DNA from: JAYWIG01 sp043789035
Lineage (GTDB): Bacteria > Pseudomonadota > Gammaproteobacteria > Burkholderiales > Burkholderiaceae_E
Reading direction: 5' to 3'
NCBI GenBank assembly: GCA_043789035.1
Contig: JAYWIG010000342.1
Span: forward strand, 1 to 24,905
Length of the DNA: 24,905 nucleotides
In this document: positions 10,101 through 19,020 of the stretch, one piece after another
Numbering within the stretch: the first letter of the stretch is position 1
Layout of the letters: each line of letters starts with the position of its first letter
The notes under the pieces: generated by a model
Seen by the model: only the letters and a program-made list of their open reading frames with translations
What the model was told of the DNA's origin: nothing
Databases searched by the model: none
Made by a program: the position numbers and the translations under genes

Positions 10101-13100
10101 GCCATTCAGTGGTTGAGTGCAGTTGGCCGTGACTGTATTAATCGTGAGAGGAACATCGTCGGTGACTACACTTGCAGGTGCTGCTGATGGGCCTGCATTA
10201 CTCACTGTGATTGTGTAGCTAATTGCACCGCCTGCATTGACCGCATTAGGGCCAACTTTGGTAATCGAAAGATTGGCAACTGGCGTAACCGTAGTGACTA
10301 CCGTTGAAGTGTTATTTGCTAAATTGGTTTCTTGAACGCTAGGGTCTAGAGTTACGGTTGCCGTATTGCTTAAAGTACCCGAGGCAGAACCTTTCACGGT
10401 GCCATTGATGCTAATAATGACTGAGCTCCCAACTGGCATGGTTGGAATAACGCCAGATACGATATTGCTCGCAGTAATGTTGATTGCCGAAGGGCATACA
10501 GCACCGTTAGCAGCCGAAACGCAACTAGCGGTTAAGCCTGTGATATCACTTGGCACAGGATCGCTAAAGCTTGTATTGTTCGCTGATGAAGGGCCGCCAT
10601 TCGTGATCAGCAAGTTATAGCTAATCGTTGCGCCAGCGTTGACGGAGGCGGGAGCCGATTTCTCGATTCGCACATCGGCAACTGGTTGCACAGGTGAGCT
10701 TGAAAGGGCCGTGTTATTTGTAGGGTCAGGGTCGATGACGTTTGCTGGCGGCGATATTGTTACCGAATTAGTAATCGCTCCAGTCGCCCCACCCAAGACG
10801 CGACCTTGAATATTGAAAGTCACAGTACTGCCCAAAGGCATTGTTGCAATCGATGCTTGCACGTTGTTGCCAACAACTGTTGGCGAAGGGCAGCTCGCGC
10901 CACCTGTACTCGACTGGCAAGACGCTGCAACTGAGTCCAGAGAGGTTGGTACGTTATCGACCATCGTTGTGCCATTTGCTGCACTTGGGCCTTGGTTGAT
11001 AACGGTTACCGTGTAATTAACGGTAGCACCTGCGTTGGCGCTTGCAGGACCAGTTTTTAAAGCACGAACGTCTGCCACCAATTGCACGGTAGTGCCTGTA
11101 GTCGAACTGTTATTGTTCGAATCTGGATCAAGCACACCCGCTGGTGGGGTGACTTGCGCAGTGTTGTTGATAATGCCGCTGGCACTGCCTGCGACGGTGG
11201 CGTTGACGGTGAAGTTCACTACGCCGCCGGCAGGTAATGTTGCGATAGTTGCACCGACTTGATTGCCCACAACGCTAACGCTGCTAGGGCAGATGGCCCC
11301 CCCACTAGTGTTGGCGCATGATGAAGCACCTGCAACTAGAGTGTTGGGTAGTAAATCGCTAAAGCTGGTATTGTTTGCTGCACTAGGGCCGTTGTTAACT
11401 ACGCGAATGTTGTACGCAATTTGCCCAGCAGCGTTTGCCGTAGCAGGGCCAGTTTTTGTAATTTGAATATCCGCAACTGGGCTTACAGGCGTTGCTACGG
11501 TGGACGTACTATCAGTTGGATTCGGATCAATCGTTCCTGATGGCGGTGTCACTGTGGCGGTATTATTGATTATTCCCGTTGCGCTACCTAGAACAGTGCC
11601 GTTAATGTTGATGACGACTTCGCCACCATTCGGTAATGTCGCAAGAATGCCTGAGACAGTGTTTGCGTTGACGGTAATCGGCGCGGGGCAAGCTGCGCCA
11701 TTCGATGCACTGATGCAGCTTGCTGAGATATTGTTGATAGTCGCCGGTAAAGCGTCGCTGAAACTGGCTCCATTGGCTGCACTTGGGCCAGTATTTCGAA
11801 TCTTTAGTTGATACCCAATGCTTGCTCCGGCATTGACGCCTGATGGGCCAGTTTTTTCGATAGTTAAATTCGCAACTGGTTGAACGTTTGTAGTGACCGA
11901 TGAAGTATTAAGAGGCGTTGTGTCAGTGAAACCTGAAGGTGGCGTGAGAGTTGCCGTATTGGTAAACGCGCCGGTTGCACTACCGGATACCGTGCCGCTG
12001 ACCGTAAAGGTTACGGAGCTGTTAGACGGGAAAGAATCTATGCTGGCGTTAACGTTGTTACCGACAACAGAAATGGTTGTTGGGCAGGCGGCAAGGCCGG
12101 TTGTCGCCGTACAAACTGCCGATACACCCGTAATACTCGGAGGTACTGAATCACTAAATACCGTACCGCCTGCTGCACTTGGGCCTGAATTGGTCAAAGT
12201 AACTGCATAACTGATTGGGCCACCCGCTTGCGCGGATGCCGGGCCAGTTTTTGTAATTCCTAAGTCGGCTGTTGCTGCGATGCCTGTGACTACTGTGCTT
12301 GAGTCGTTGCCGGGGTTAGGGTCCGTAACTCCTGGAGTTGAAACCGAGGCTGTATTGGTGATATCGCCCGTTGCTGAGCCAACTACATTACCGGTAACAA
12401 CGAAAGTTAAACTGCTATTGGCGGGCAGTGTATTGATAAGCGCGCTAATGTTGTTGCCAGTATTCATTGAGCCTGAAGGGCAAATTGCTCCACCGGTGGC
12501 TTGGCCGCAAGTAACTGCAACATTGGTAATTTTGTTCGAAACAATATCACTCAGCGTAGTGCCAGAACTAGCACTTGGCCCATCGTTATTGATGACAATT
12601 GCGTAGCTAATGGCTTGCAAAGGTTGAACAGAGGCTGGGCCAGTTTTTTGCACTCGAATATCGGCAGATAAACCAACAGCTGTATTGAAAATACTAGAGT
12701 TATTTGCGGTGATAGTTTCTGCCGTTCCTGCCGCTGGGGATATCGTTGCGGTATTAGTAATCGTGCCAGTTGCCGACCCTTTCACCTGACCTTGAATCGT
12801 GATAACAACGGAGCCGCTCGCTGGTAAAGTAGGTACGCTTCCGCTCACGGTATTGCCTGCGAGATTTACTGCAGTAGGGCAAACTGCCCCTCCTAGTTCT
12901 GTACCACAACTAGCAGATAGAACCGTGACATTGGCTGGAATATTGTCTAGGAAAGTTGAGTCATCAGCGGAGGCGAACCCCGTGGCATTCGATATAGTTA
13001 GGGTGTAGGTTATTGGGCCACCTGCGAGCACTGTAGCTGAACCGCCCTTTACAATGCCAATGTTGACAGTAGGCGAAATCACAGTCTGTTCGGTACTACT

Positions 13101-16100
13101 ATTGTTGGTTAAGTTTGGGTCAATCGTTCCAACTGGCACCGCGATGTTTGCTTGATTCACAATCGTTCCGGTGGCGGCCAAATCGACCACACCAGCGACT
13201 GTAAAGGTGACTCCGCTTCCTGAAGGTAAGCTTGGAATAGCAACGCTTACATTGCGGGCTTGACTGATATTACTTGGGCACACAGCGCCACCGGTTTCAC
13301 CCGCGCAGGTGATCACTAATGAGTTAATACTAGTGGGAATGTTGTCCGTTAATAAAGCGTTAATAGCAGGGCTTGGGCCTGTGTTGGTCACTCGTATGCT
13401 GTAGCTGATTGATCCGCCGCCATTGATGGCGGATGGGCCAACTTTCGTTACGGCTAGATCTGCAACCGGCACCACGGTGGTTGAAGCGCTAGAGTTATTC
13501 GACGGGGTAGGGTCGACAATATTCGCAGGCAAACTCACTGTTGCAGTGTTTACCAATGTGTTAGGAGCAGTACCGCTCACAGTACCAGTAATTGTGAAGG
13601 TGACTGAACCTGTCGCTGGCAAGGTAGGTACAGCGGCGTTCACACTGTTGCCCGATATCGAAATTGCCGCTGGGCATACACCGCCATTGGTTGCTAGTAA
13701 TGGATCACATGTGGCTTGCACACCAGTGATTCCCGCAGGAACGTTGTCAACAAAGCTTGCTCCATCTGCTGAGCTTGGCCCAGCGTTGGTCATTTTTACC
13801 TGATAGGTAATGACTTGGCCTGCGTTTACCGTGGCTGGGCCAGTCTTTAACGCTGTCACGTCTGCCGTTAAAGTGACAGGCGCTGTAGAGGTCGCGGTAT
13901 TGTTCGCTGGATTTGGGTCGGTTGTGCCGCTAGGTAGTGTCACCGATACGGAGTTGCTCACTGTACTGGTTGCGGTATTTGCAACGATGCCATCGACGAT
14001 AATGGTGATCTTATTGGTACTACCTGAATTTAAACTAATGGCGCTAAGCGCGATTGCGCCAGTACCCGAAGCATTTGTTCCAATTGCACTTGTGTCGCAA
14101 TCAGCCACACCCAATGCAGTACAGTTCCAAGACATAGAAGCCAACCCTGAGGGCAGCGCATCCGCAAGAGAAATGCTATTAGCGTTCGATGGCCCGTTAT
14201 TCACAAGGTCGATTTGATAACGCACTGCTTGGCCTGGTATCAGGTTAGCCGAAGGCAATAGTTTTATTTTTGTTACTTGCAAATCTGCCGTAGGCGATAA
14301 AGCAGTATTTGTAGTGCTACTGTTATTAGTCGTGTTTGGATCGATAGTGCCAGTTGGCAAGGTAAGCGTGGCAGTGTTTGAAATTGAACCCGCGGCAGAG
14401 CCAGAAACAGTGCCATTTATCGATATAGTGACTGAACTATTTGCAGGTAAGGTCGAAATAGTTGCTGAAACCAAATTACCTGAAACACCAACCGCGGTTG
14501 GGCAGACTGCACCATTCAAAGCGTTCGAGCAGCTTGCGGTTAAACCACTAATAGCTGCGTTGACACTATCGGAAAAGCTTGTACCACCTGCCGCGCTAGG
14601 ACCGGCATTGCTAATTACCAAGGTGTAGCTAATGCTCGAACCCGGAGTGGCATTGATCGGTGCAGATTTCACGATTGATACGTCTGCGGTTGGGGTTACA
14701 GGGGTTGTGACGGTACTGCTGTTATTGCTTATATCTGGGTCACTTACTCCCGGCGGTAAGCCTATAGTTGCTGTGTTTGTAATGGTGCCAGTGGCACCAG
14801 GTGAAACGGTGCCATTAATCGTAATAATGACGCTGCCACCTGAGGGTAAGTTTGGTATGCTGCCACTGACGTTGTTGCCTACGACGTTGATGTTTGTTGG
14901 ACAAACAGCACCTGTACTTGCACTTGTGCAATTGGCGGAAACCCCTGTAATTGCATTCGGCACGATATCGTTGAAGGTTGTGCCATTGGCTGCCGAAGGC
15001 CCAGCGTTACTAATTCGAATTGTGTAGCTTATGGCTGAGCCAGCGTTGAACGAAGAAGGCCCAAATTTTTGAATCGCAACATTTGCGACCAGCCCGACCG
15101 AAGCGTTGGTAGTCGACGTGTTGTTTGAAACATCGGGATCAGTAACGCCAGAAGGTGGCGTGATCGACGCAGAGTTTGTGATCGAACCTGTAGCGCCACC
15201 AATAACTGTGCCTGTAATTCGGACTGTGACACTACTACCTGCAGGCAATCGGGGTATGGATGCCGTAGCGGTATTACCAGCGACGGCAACGGCTGAAGAA
15301 CAGACTGCACCGTTAATTGCTGAGCCGCACGTTGCGGCAACATTAGTTATGAGTGAAGGCACTGTATCGCTAAATGTAGCGCCATCGGCAGCACTTGGGC
15401 CGGGATTTGTAATCGTTATGTCATAGCTTATCGAACCGCCAGCGTTCACTGTGGCTGGGCCAATTTTGCCTATACTCAAATTGGCTACAGCGTTAATCGT
15501 GGTACTTACAGTTGACTGGTTATTAGAAGTATCTGGATCCGTAACTCCCGCTGCTGGGCTTATCGAGGCCGTATTGGAAATTGTCCCGATGGACGATCCA
15601 GATACTTGGGCTTGAATGGTGATGACTACTGAACCCCCCGATGGCAGATTAGGAATATTTCCGCTAATTGTGTTGCCCGATATCGATATAGCGCTTGGAC
15701 AAGCTGCTCCGCCGGATGCTGAGCTACAGCTTGCTGAGTTTGGCGTTAGGTTAACGTCTAGAATGTCGTTAAAACTGGTGCTGTTTGCCGCGCTTGGGCC
15801 GGTATTGCTAATCAGCAAGGAGTAAGTAATAACGCCTCCCGCATTTACCGATGCGGACCCGTACTTTGCAACACGAATGTCTGCAACTGCGGCTACAGGA
15901 GTACTAGTGGTAGATGTGTTGTCATTTAAATCAGGATCAGTGACGCCGGTAGGCGCTGTGATTCTTCCCGTATTTGTGATGGCACCGGTTGCGGCACCGC
16001 CCACAGTACCTGCAATAGTGATAGAAACACTGCCTCCCGCAGGTAAGTTAGGTATGAATCCGCTGACTGAGTTGCCGACTGGGGTGATACCTGGTGGGCA

Positions 16101-18095
16101 GGTTGCGCCACCCGTTGTGTTTGCGCAGCTTGCCGTGATGCCAGTGATATCGCTCGGTACTAAATCGCTAAAGCTCGCGTTATTAGCGGCGCTTGGACCA
16201 GCATTGCTGATTACTAAACTGTAAGTAATTCCTGATCCAGCATTGACCGCTGCCGGACCCGTTTTTACGATACTTAAACGTGCAACTGGGTTAATCGTGG
16301 TGGTCACAGCAGAGGTGTTGTTACTTAAGTTTGAATCCGGGGTACTAGCTGGCGTACTGACTGATGCTGCATTGGTAATGCTACCTATTGCGGAAGCGTT
16401 AACTGTTCCTGTGATGCTAATAACGACACTGCTACCCACTGGTAATTGCGGCAAGGTTGTAGCAACACTGCTACCAGAAATGGAGAATCCTGAAGGGCAT
16501 AAGGATCCGCCAGAAGCGCTAGCGCAACTGGCACTGATGTTGCTTAAATCTGATGGGGAGTTATCGCTAAAGCTTGCATTGAATACGTCTGCTGGGCCAT
16601 TATTTCTTAGAACCACGGTGTATGTCATTGAGCCACCAGCGTTGACCGTCGCTGGACCAGTTTTTACGATCGAAAGATCTGCGTTTGGGTTAACGGTTGC
16701 TGCAGTGTTGCTCGCATTGTTAGCTAGATTTGGATCAGTAACACTGATTGGTGGTGAAACGCTTGCACTATTGATGACGGTGCCGCTCGCTCCACTTGTG
16801 ACAGTACCACTTACATTAAAAGTCACGCTACTGCCAGCAGGAAGTGTCGGTATCGAAGCGGTGACGTTGTTGCCGGATACTGAAATAGGCGAGCTAGGGC
16901 AGACTGAACCGCCCGATGCACTCGCACAATTAGCGGTGACACCGCTAAGTGAGCTTGGGACTAAATCACTAAAACTTGCGCCATTGGCATCGCTCGGCCC
17001 AGCATTGCTGATAACTATTGTGTAATTCGCAGCCGCCCCGTTAACTAATGCGCTGGGGCCAGTTTTTATAATCGATAGATCGGCAACTGCCCCTAGCGCG
17101 GTAGTGGCGGTAGAGCTGTTATTGGAGTTATTTGGATCGGTCGTGCCGCTAGGTGGGGAAGCCGTTGCGGTATTCAATAACGAGCCGGTCGCGGAGGCAG
17201 ATACCGTTCCGCTGATGGTTAACGTAACGCTCGCTCCTGCCGGCAACGTCGGAATGACACCCGAGACTGTATTGCTGCTGATGCCAATTGAAGGCGGGCA
17301 AGAGGCCCCTGCTAACTGGTTGCCGCAACTGGCTGTAATGTTGTTGATGGTTGCGGGCACTACATCGTTAAAAGTTGCACCATTGGCGCTACTTGGGCCA
17401 TCATTTCGAATCACAACTTGATAACTGATGCTTGAACCAGCACTTGACGATGTTGGGCCTGTTTTGATGACAACTAAATCTGCACTTGGATTCACAATTC
17501 CGGCGGTTGTGCTTGTATTGTCCGCACTGTTTGGGTCCGTCGTGCCAGGTGGCGGGGTGACGGTTGCTGTGTTCGATACATTGCCGGAGGCACCAGCAGC
17601 AACAGTTCCAGCAATTTGTAAGGTAATACTGCCACCTGCAGGAAGCGTTGCGATGTTGCCGCTGACGGTATTGCCGCTGACAGTTATAGAGCCTGGGCAG
17701 GCTGCACCGCCGGTTGCACTGCTGCAACTAGCGGTTGGGCTCGTGATCGCTGTTGGCAATGTATCTGAAAATGTCGCAATGTTAGCGGCACTCGGGCCAG
17801 CGTTACGAATAACAACTGTGTAAACCGCATTGCCATTTGGAGTGAAAGTTGTCGGGCCTGTTTTGGAAATAGAAAGGTCTGCGACTGAAGTAACAAAGTT
17901 CGACACGGAGGTTGGCGAGCTGGGTGCTCCACCAGCACCGTCAACATCACCAGTTGCTGTGTTGGTAATGGCCCCATTCGCGTTTGAATTAACTTTAACT
18001 TGGAAGGTGAGCAATGCACTTTGCCCAACGCTAATTACACCCGCAGAATTGCCTGAACTGTTGACCAAGTTCGGGTTTGTCATTTTTCGCCGCAA
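7098..18095 (-). CDS. DUF11-repeat protein, C-terminal fragment (3665 codons open, host part from 18077)
   Basis: This frame is the distal part of the split giant gene. The first six residues (MRRKMT) are encoded by the IS end, using TTG at 18095 or ATG at 18083; neither has a good ribosome-binding site. There is no signal peptide, so any product would stay in the cytoplasm. Fragment residues 72 to about 3005 are 22 DUF11 repeats. Residues about 3007-3110 hold an SdrD-B-like domain (IRGHAFSDSTPDGVQG) and about 3113-3230 another (ISGAVWRDLNHDRQRDGNEP). A carboxypeptidase-regulatory-like module (GVVYDSSNRQPIAGAIVQL) follows, then a DUF11 domain from about 3367 (FVTKSVDKAEAELGDSVLY). The last module from about 3503 is VGKIFVDCNGNHLQDPEELG. 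The tail is rich in Arg and Pro and ends in PGGAN. The stop overlaps the barrel gene start. Confidence 0.85.
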   Translation of the reverse strand: MRRKMTNPNLVNSSGNSAGVISVGQSALLTFQVKVNSNANGAITNTATGDVDGAGGAPSSPTSVSNFVTSVADLSISKTGPTTFTPNGNAVYTVVIRNAGPSAANIATFSDTLPTAITSPTASCSSATGGAACPGSITVSGNTVSGNIATLPAGGSITLQIAGTVAAGASGNVSNTATVTPPPGTTDPNSADNTSTTAGIVNPSADLVVIKTGPTSSSAGSSISYQVVIRNDGPSSANGATFNDVVPATINNITASCGNQLAGASCPPSIGISSNTVSGVIPTLPAGASVTLTISGTVSASATGSLLNTATASPPSGTTDPNNSNNSSTATTALGAVADLSIIKTGPSALVNGAAANYTIVISNAGPSDANGASFSDLVPSSLSGVTANCASASGGSVCPSSPISVSGNNVTASIPTLPAGSSVTFNVSGTVTSGASGTVINSASVSPPISVTDPNLANNASNTAATVNPNADLSIVKTGPATVNAGGSMTYTVVLRNNGPADVFNASFSDNSPSDLSNISASCASASGGSLCPSGFSISGSSVATTLPQLPVGSSVVISITGTVNASAIGSITNAASVSTPASTPDSNLSNNTSAVTTTINPVARLSIVKTGPAAVNAGSGITYSLVISNAGPSAANNASFSDLVPSDITGITASCANTTGGATCPPGITPVGNSVSGFIPNLPAGGSVSITIAGTVGGAATGAITNTGRITAPTGVTDPDLNDNTSTTSTPVAAVADIRVAKYGSASVNAGGVITYSLLISNTGPSAANSTSFNDILDVNLTPNSASCSSASGGAACPSAISISGNTISGNIPNLPSGGSVVITIQAQVSGSSIGTISNTASISPAAGVTDPDTSNNQSTVSTTINAVANLSIGKIGPATVNAGGSISYDITITNPGPSAADGATFSDTVPSLITNVAATCGSAINGAVCSSAVAVAGNTATASIPRLPAGSSVTVRITGTVIGGATGSITNSASITPPSGVTDPDVSNNTSTTNASVGLVANVAIQKFGPSSFNAGSAISYTIRISNAGPSAANGTTFNDIVPNAITGVSANCTSASTGAVCPTNINVVGNNVSGSIPNLPSGGSVIITINGTVSPGATGTITNTATIGLPPGVSDPDISNNSSTVTTPVTPTADVSIVKSAPINATPGSSISYTLVISNAGPSAAGGTSFSDSVNAAISGLTASCSNALNGAVCPTAVGVSGNLVSATISTLPANSSVTISINGTVSGSAAGSISNTATLTLPTGTIDPNTTNNSSTTNTALSPTADLQVTKIKLLPSANLIPGQAVRYQIDLVNNGPSNANSISLADALPSGLASMSWNCTALGVADCDTSAIGTNASGTGAIALSAISLNSGSTNKITIIVDGIVANTATSTVSNSVSVTLPSGTTDPNPANNTATSTAPVTLTADVTALKTGPATVNAGQVITYQVKMTNAGPSSADGASFVDNVPAGITGVQATCDPLLATNGGVCPAAISISGNSVNAAVPTLPATGSVTFTITGTVSGTAPNTLVNTATVSLPANIVDPTPSNNSSASTTVVPVADLAVTKVGPSAINGGGSISYSIRVTNTGPSPAINALLTDNIPTSINSLVITCAGETGGAVCPSNISQARNVSVAIPSLPSGSGVTFTVAGVVDLAATGTIVNQANIAVPVGTIDPNLTNNSSTEQTVISPTVNIGIVKGGSATVLAGGPITYTLTISNATGFASADDSTFLDNIPANVTVLSASCGTELGGAVCPTAVNLAGNTVSGSVPTLPASGSVVITIQGQVKGSATGTITNTATISPAAGTAETITANNSSIFNTAVGLSADIRVQKTGPASVQPLQAISYAIVINNDGPSASSGTTLSDIVSNKITNVAVTCGQATGGAICPSGSMNTGNNISALINTLPANSSLTFVVTGNVVGSATGDITNTASVSTPGVTDPNPGNDSSTVVTGIAATADLGITKTGPASAQAGGPISYAVTLTNSGPSAAGGTVFSDSVPPSITGVSAVCTATTGLAACPTTISVVGNNVNASIDSFPSNSSVTFTVSGTVSGSATGAFTNTATLTPPSGFTDTTPLNTSSVTTNVQPVANLTIEKTGPSGVNAGASIGYQLKIRNTGPSAANGASFSDALPATINNISASCISASNGAACPAPITVNANTVSGILATLPNGGEVVININGTVLGSATGIINNTATVTPPSGTIDPNPTDSTSTVATPVSPVADIQITKTGPATANAAGQIAYNIRVVNNGPSAANNTSFSDLLPNTLVAGASSCANTSGGAICPSSVSVVGNQVGATIATLPAGGVVNFTVNATVAGSASGIINNTAQVTPPAGVLDPDSNNNSSTTGTTVQLVADVRALKTGPASANAGATVNYTVTVINQGPSAANGTTMVDNVPTSLDSVAASCQSSTGGASCPSPTVVGNNVQASIATMPLGSTVTFNIQGRVLGGATGAITNSVTISPPANVIDPDPTNNTALSSSPVQPVADVRIEKSAPASVNAGATISYNLLITNGGPSSANNTSFSDPVPSDITGLTASCVSAANGAVCPSAINITASNIVSGVIPTMPVGSSVIISINGTVKGSASGTLSNTATVTLDPSVQETNLANNTSTVVTTVTPVANLSITKVGPNAVNAGGAISYTITVSNAGPSAAPASVVTDDVPLTINTVTANCTQPLNGASCPSSVGVVGNSVSATIPALPAGGSVQIVVNGIVNNGVLDPIANTAKVTPPAGTVDPDVANNTAVTSTPVTPTSDLKIEKFVKGTHNAGEPITYSVKVTNLGPSRALGSVMTDNLPADISGISVSCGAEALGAVCPSSNSVIGNAVSSTIPSMPAGSSLVFTIKGNLAATASGLVSNTAQIAPAAGVADLLLGNNSSLADTNVTPLADLSISKVRTSTGAALVPGTSVTYQIIVRNAGPAPASGIQVVDNLPPSLSGATWQCVASGTADCDTTTPSTAANGNGNINLTNVSIAGNAASFVTINVTANLSSTAEGTVVNNAQLTPPNNVLDPATANNLATDVSAVATTIRGHAFSDSTPDGVQGSTEQNLGGLSVTLTPVGGGAPIVVTTDSNGDYTAPVAPSTNYSVVISAPPGQGATTRNNPQVVRSGNVNTMVTAAPVGFAITASISGAVWRDLNHDRQRDGNEPAVLLFRVEVLDAAGQIVASAITDSSGTYAIAGIVPSIPANPATHYTVRFRDTANNVLYGRPVSQDASNPNGKTQNGIIEGLVLVPGVNTSNQSLPLDPSGVVYDSSNRQPIAGAIVQLISPAGFNPAIHLLGGAPAVSQTTGSNGFYQYLLLPGAPSGNYSLTVTPPANFISPSVQIPAQTGAFTPPAGPGVFTVQAQEKPPAAGQPTTYYLAFNLQSTSADVVNNHIPLDPTQASSLFVTKSVDKAEAELGDSVLYTISIRNTSGPSVSNVTLADRLPAGFRFIPGTAQLVKAGVSTPLVNPVGGVGPNLSFAVGSLAASDSLQVTYRVRLGVGSQQGDGINRAQAVSGNSQSNVAQAKVKVAGGVFTEDACLVGKIFVDCNGNHLQDPEELGIPGVRMYLEDGTWLISDTEGKYSFCGLKPITHVIKVDKKTLPVGSALTTSSNRNALDPNSLFIDTKMGELNRADFIEGTCKPEVVNEVKARRTQGRVVAPETERNKANPGLMMRSRSAFMPAPRVNTPRAEQQPGGAN
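7107..7112 (-). promoter_or_regulatory. Shine-Dalgarno site (GGAGGT) that fixes the TTG start at 7101
   Basis: The minus strand reads GGAGGT, then GCTAA, then TTGA. The spacing of 5 bases is good. The site lies inside the last codons of the giant DUF11 gene, and the TTG shares two bases with that gene's TGA stop. This supports termination-reinitiation between the two genes. Confidence 0.75.
9070..17882 (-). repeat. Array of 22 tandem DUF11-domain coding repeats of about 400 bp
   Basis: The unit is about 133 residues. It opens with a variant of ADLSIVKTGPATVNAGGSIT, has NAGPSAANGASFSD, then a Cys pair (as in SCASASGGAVCP) and LPAGGSVTI, and closes with TDPNxxNNSST. Twenty units are of this type A. 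Unit 10 (13866-14288, 141 residues) and unit 22 (about 9070-9479) are a different type B with a longer opening (KIKLLPSANLIPG, KVRTSTGAALVPG) and a C-x7-C pair followed by DT. Units have clearly diverged from one another, so the array looks old and not a recent expansion. Confidence 0.9.
18072..18077. repeat. Target site duplication CGGGTT, left copy
   Basis: CGGGTT directly precedes the left end (TGTCAT) of the IS. An identical copy follows the right end at 20849-20854. The neighbouring bases differ (T before the left copy, A before the right; T after the left, G after the right), which fixes the length at 6 bp. Confidence 0.93.
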
Positions 18096-18104
18096 TCAGG
18101 CCAG
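18078..18104 (+). repeat. IS left terminal inverted repeat
   Basis: This 27-base end begins TGTCATTTTTCGCCG and matches the reverse complement of 20822-20848 at 24 of 27 positions. The three differences are at IR positions 7, 16 and 22. Confidence 0.92.
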
Positions 18105-18128
18105 AGCGTTTTCGCCGTAATCAGGCCA
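18084..18128 (+). repeat. Left-end transposase-binding repeats (2 copies, 20 bp)
   Basis: Copies of TTTTCGCCGYAATCAGGCCA lie at 18084-18103 and 18109-18128, with starts 25 bases apart. Multiple subterminal copies of the end sequence are a known trait of IS21 elements, where they bind IstA. The binding role here is inferred from the family. Confidence 0.85.
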
Positions 18129-18160
18129 CAAATGCTGAGTGAATCGAAATATCTCGGTTG

Positions 18161-18982
18161 TTAAGGATGGTTGTTTTCGGCGCGTTTTGCAAGTTCAGGT
18201 TTAGACTGACTTGGTTTAATGGTGTTTTGTACACTGCGCGGCGCTCTGAATGAATCACCATCCAAGGTAAGGCAATATGCGTTGTGGCGCATCCTGTCTA
18301 AAGTGGCACTTGCAAGCAGTCGATTGCCGGGAAACGCCTGATCCCATTCGGGGAAGTCTAAATTGCTGGTGATGATGGTGGAAGCCGTTTCATAACGCTC
18401 CGCAATCAAATCGTGCAGATCTTCATCGGCGGGTGCTCGCAAGGGTTTTAAACCAAAGTCATCAATGATGAGCAGTGGCACTCGTGCCAGCGAAGTGAGC
18501 TTACGTTCGTAAGTGCCAGTGGCCCGAGCGGTATTTAAACTTGCTGTGAGGGCAGCGCTTGTACTGAAGATGACATCGACGCCTTGCCGAATTGCCAAAT
18601 GCCCAAGCGCCTGAGCCAGATGAGATTTACCGGTTCCGCAAGGCCCCACGATCAGCACGGGAGCACGCTCGTTGAGGTAACGACCCGTAGCAAGGTCATG
18701 CACTAATGCGCGGTTTAAATTGGGTAGGCGATTGAAGTCAAATTGTTCCAGCGTTTTACTGGTTCGGAACTGCGCACGGCGTAGCCGTGCCGTAAACCGC
18801 CTTTGATCTCGCCGAGCGATTTCGTCGCTGATGAGCATCGCTAGGAACTCTGTATAGGCGAGCTTCGAATCAATCGCTTGCCGGTTGCGTGTGTCGAGTG
18901 AATCGAGGATACCCGAGAGGCGTAATTGTTTAAGTTGTGGGGCCAACTCGGGGATGGGGTTCAAAGTGCTTGACGCATTCAT
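18161..18982 (-). CDS. istB: IstB, IS21 transposition helper ATPase
   Basis: This 273-residue AAA+ ATPase of the DnaC-like IstB family has a Walker A motif, GPCGTGKS, at 113-120 and a Walker B motif, LLIIDDFG, with D174 and D175. The N-terminal region (about 1-80) is the usual IstB_N-type helical segment (LKQLRLSGILDSLDTRNRQA). It assembles on target DNA and activates the IstA transposase. An AAAGAGA stretch 5 bases before the ATG can serve as ribosome-binding site. The gene lies 38 bases after the istA stop, in the usual istA-istB order. Length and motifs look complete. A C-terminal tail after RMRHNAYCLTLDGDSFR contains the family-typical end region. Confidence 0.95.
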   Translation of the reverse strand: MNASSTLNPIPELAPQLKQLRLSGILDSLDTRNRQAIDSKLAYTEFLAMLISDEIARRDQRRFTARLRRAQFRTSKTLEQFDFNRLPNLNRALVHDLATGRYLNERAPVLIVGPCGTGKSHLAQALGHLAIRQGVDVIFSTSAALTASLNTARATGTYERKLTSLARVPLLIIDDFGLKPLRAPADEDLHDLIAERYETASTIITSNLDFPEWDQAFPGNRLLASATLDRMRHNAYCLTLDGDSFRAPRSVQNTIKPSQSKPELAKRAENNHP

Positions 18983-19020
18983 GAGGTCTCTTTCTGTGCT
19001 TTGTTGTAGATAGTTTTTTG

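Noticed and set aside
9070..17882. Possible CRISPR or satellite array because of periodic repeats
   Set aside because: The period is about 400 bp, the units diverge along their whole length and are fully coding. There are no short identical repeats with unique spacers.
9058..18120. Series of plus-strand open frames of 65-260 codons spaced about 400 bases apart across the DUF11 array
   Set aside because: They recur once per repeat because the repeat's codon use leaves the opposite strand open. Their translations show no domains and the minus frame is uninterrupted and matches DUF11.
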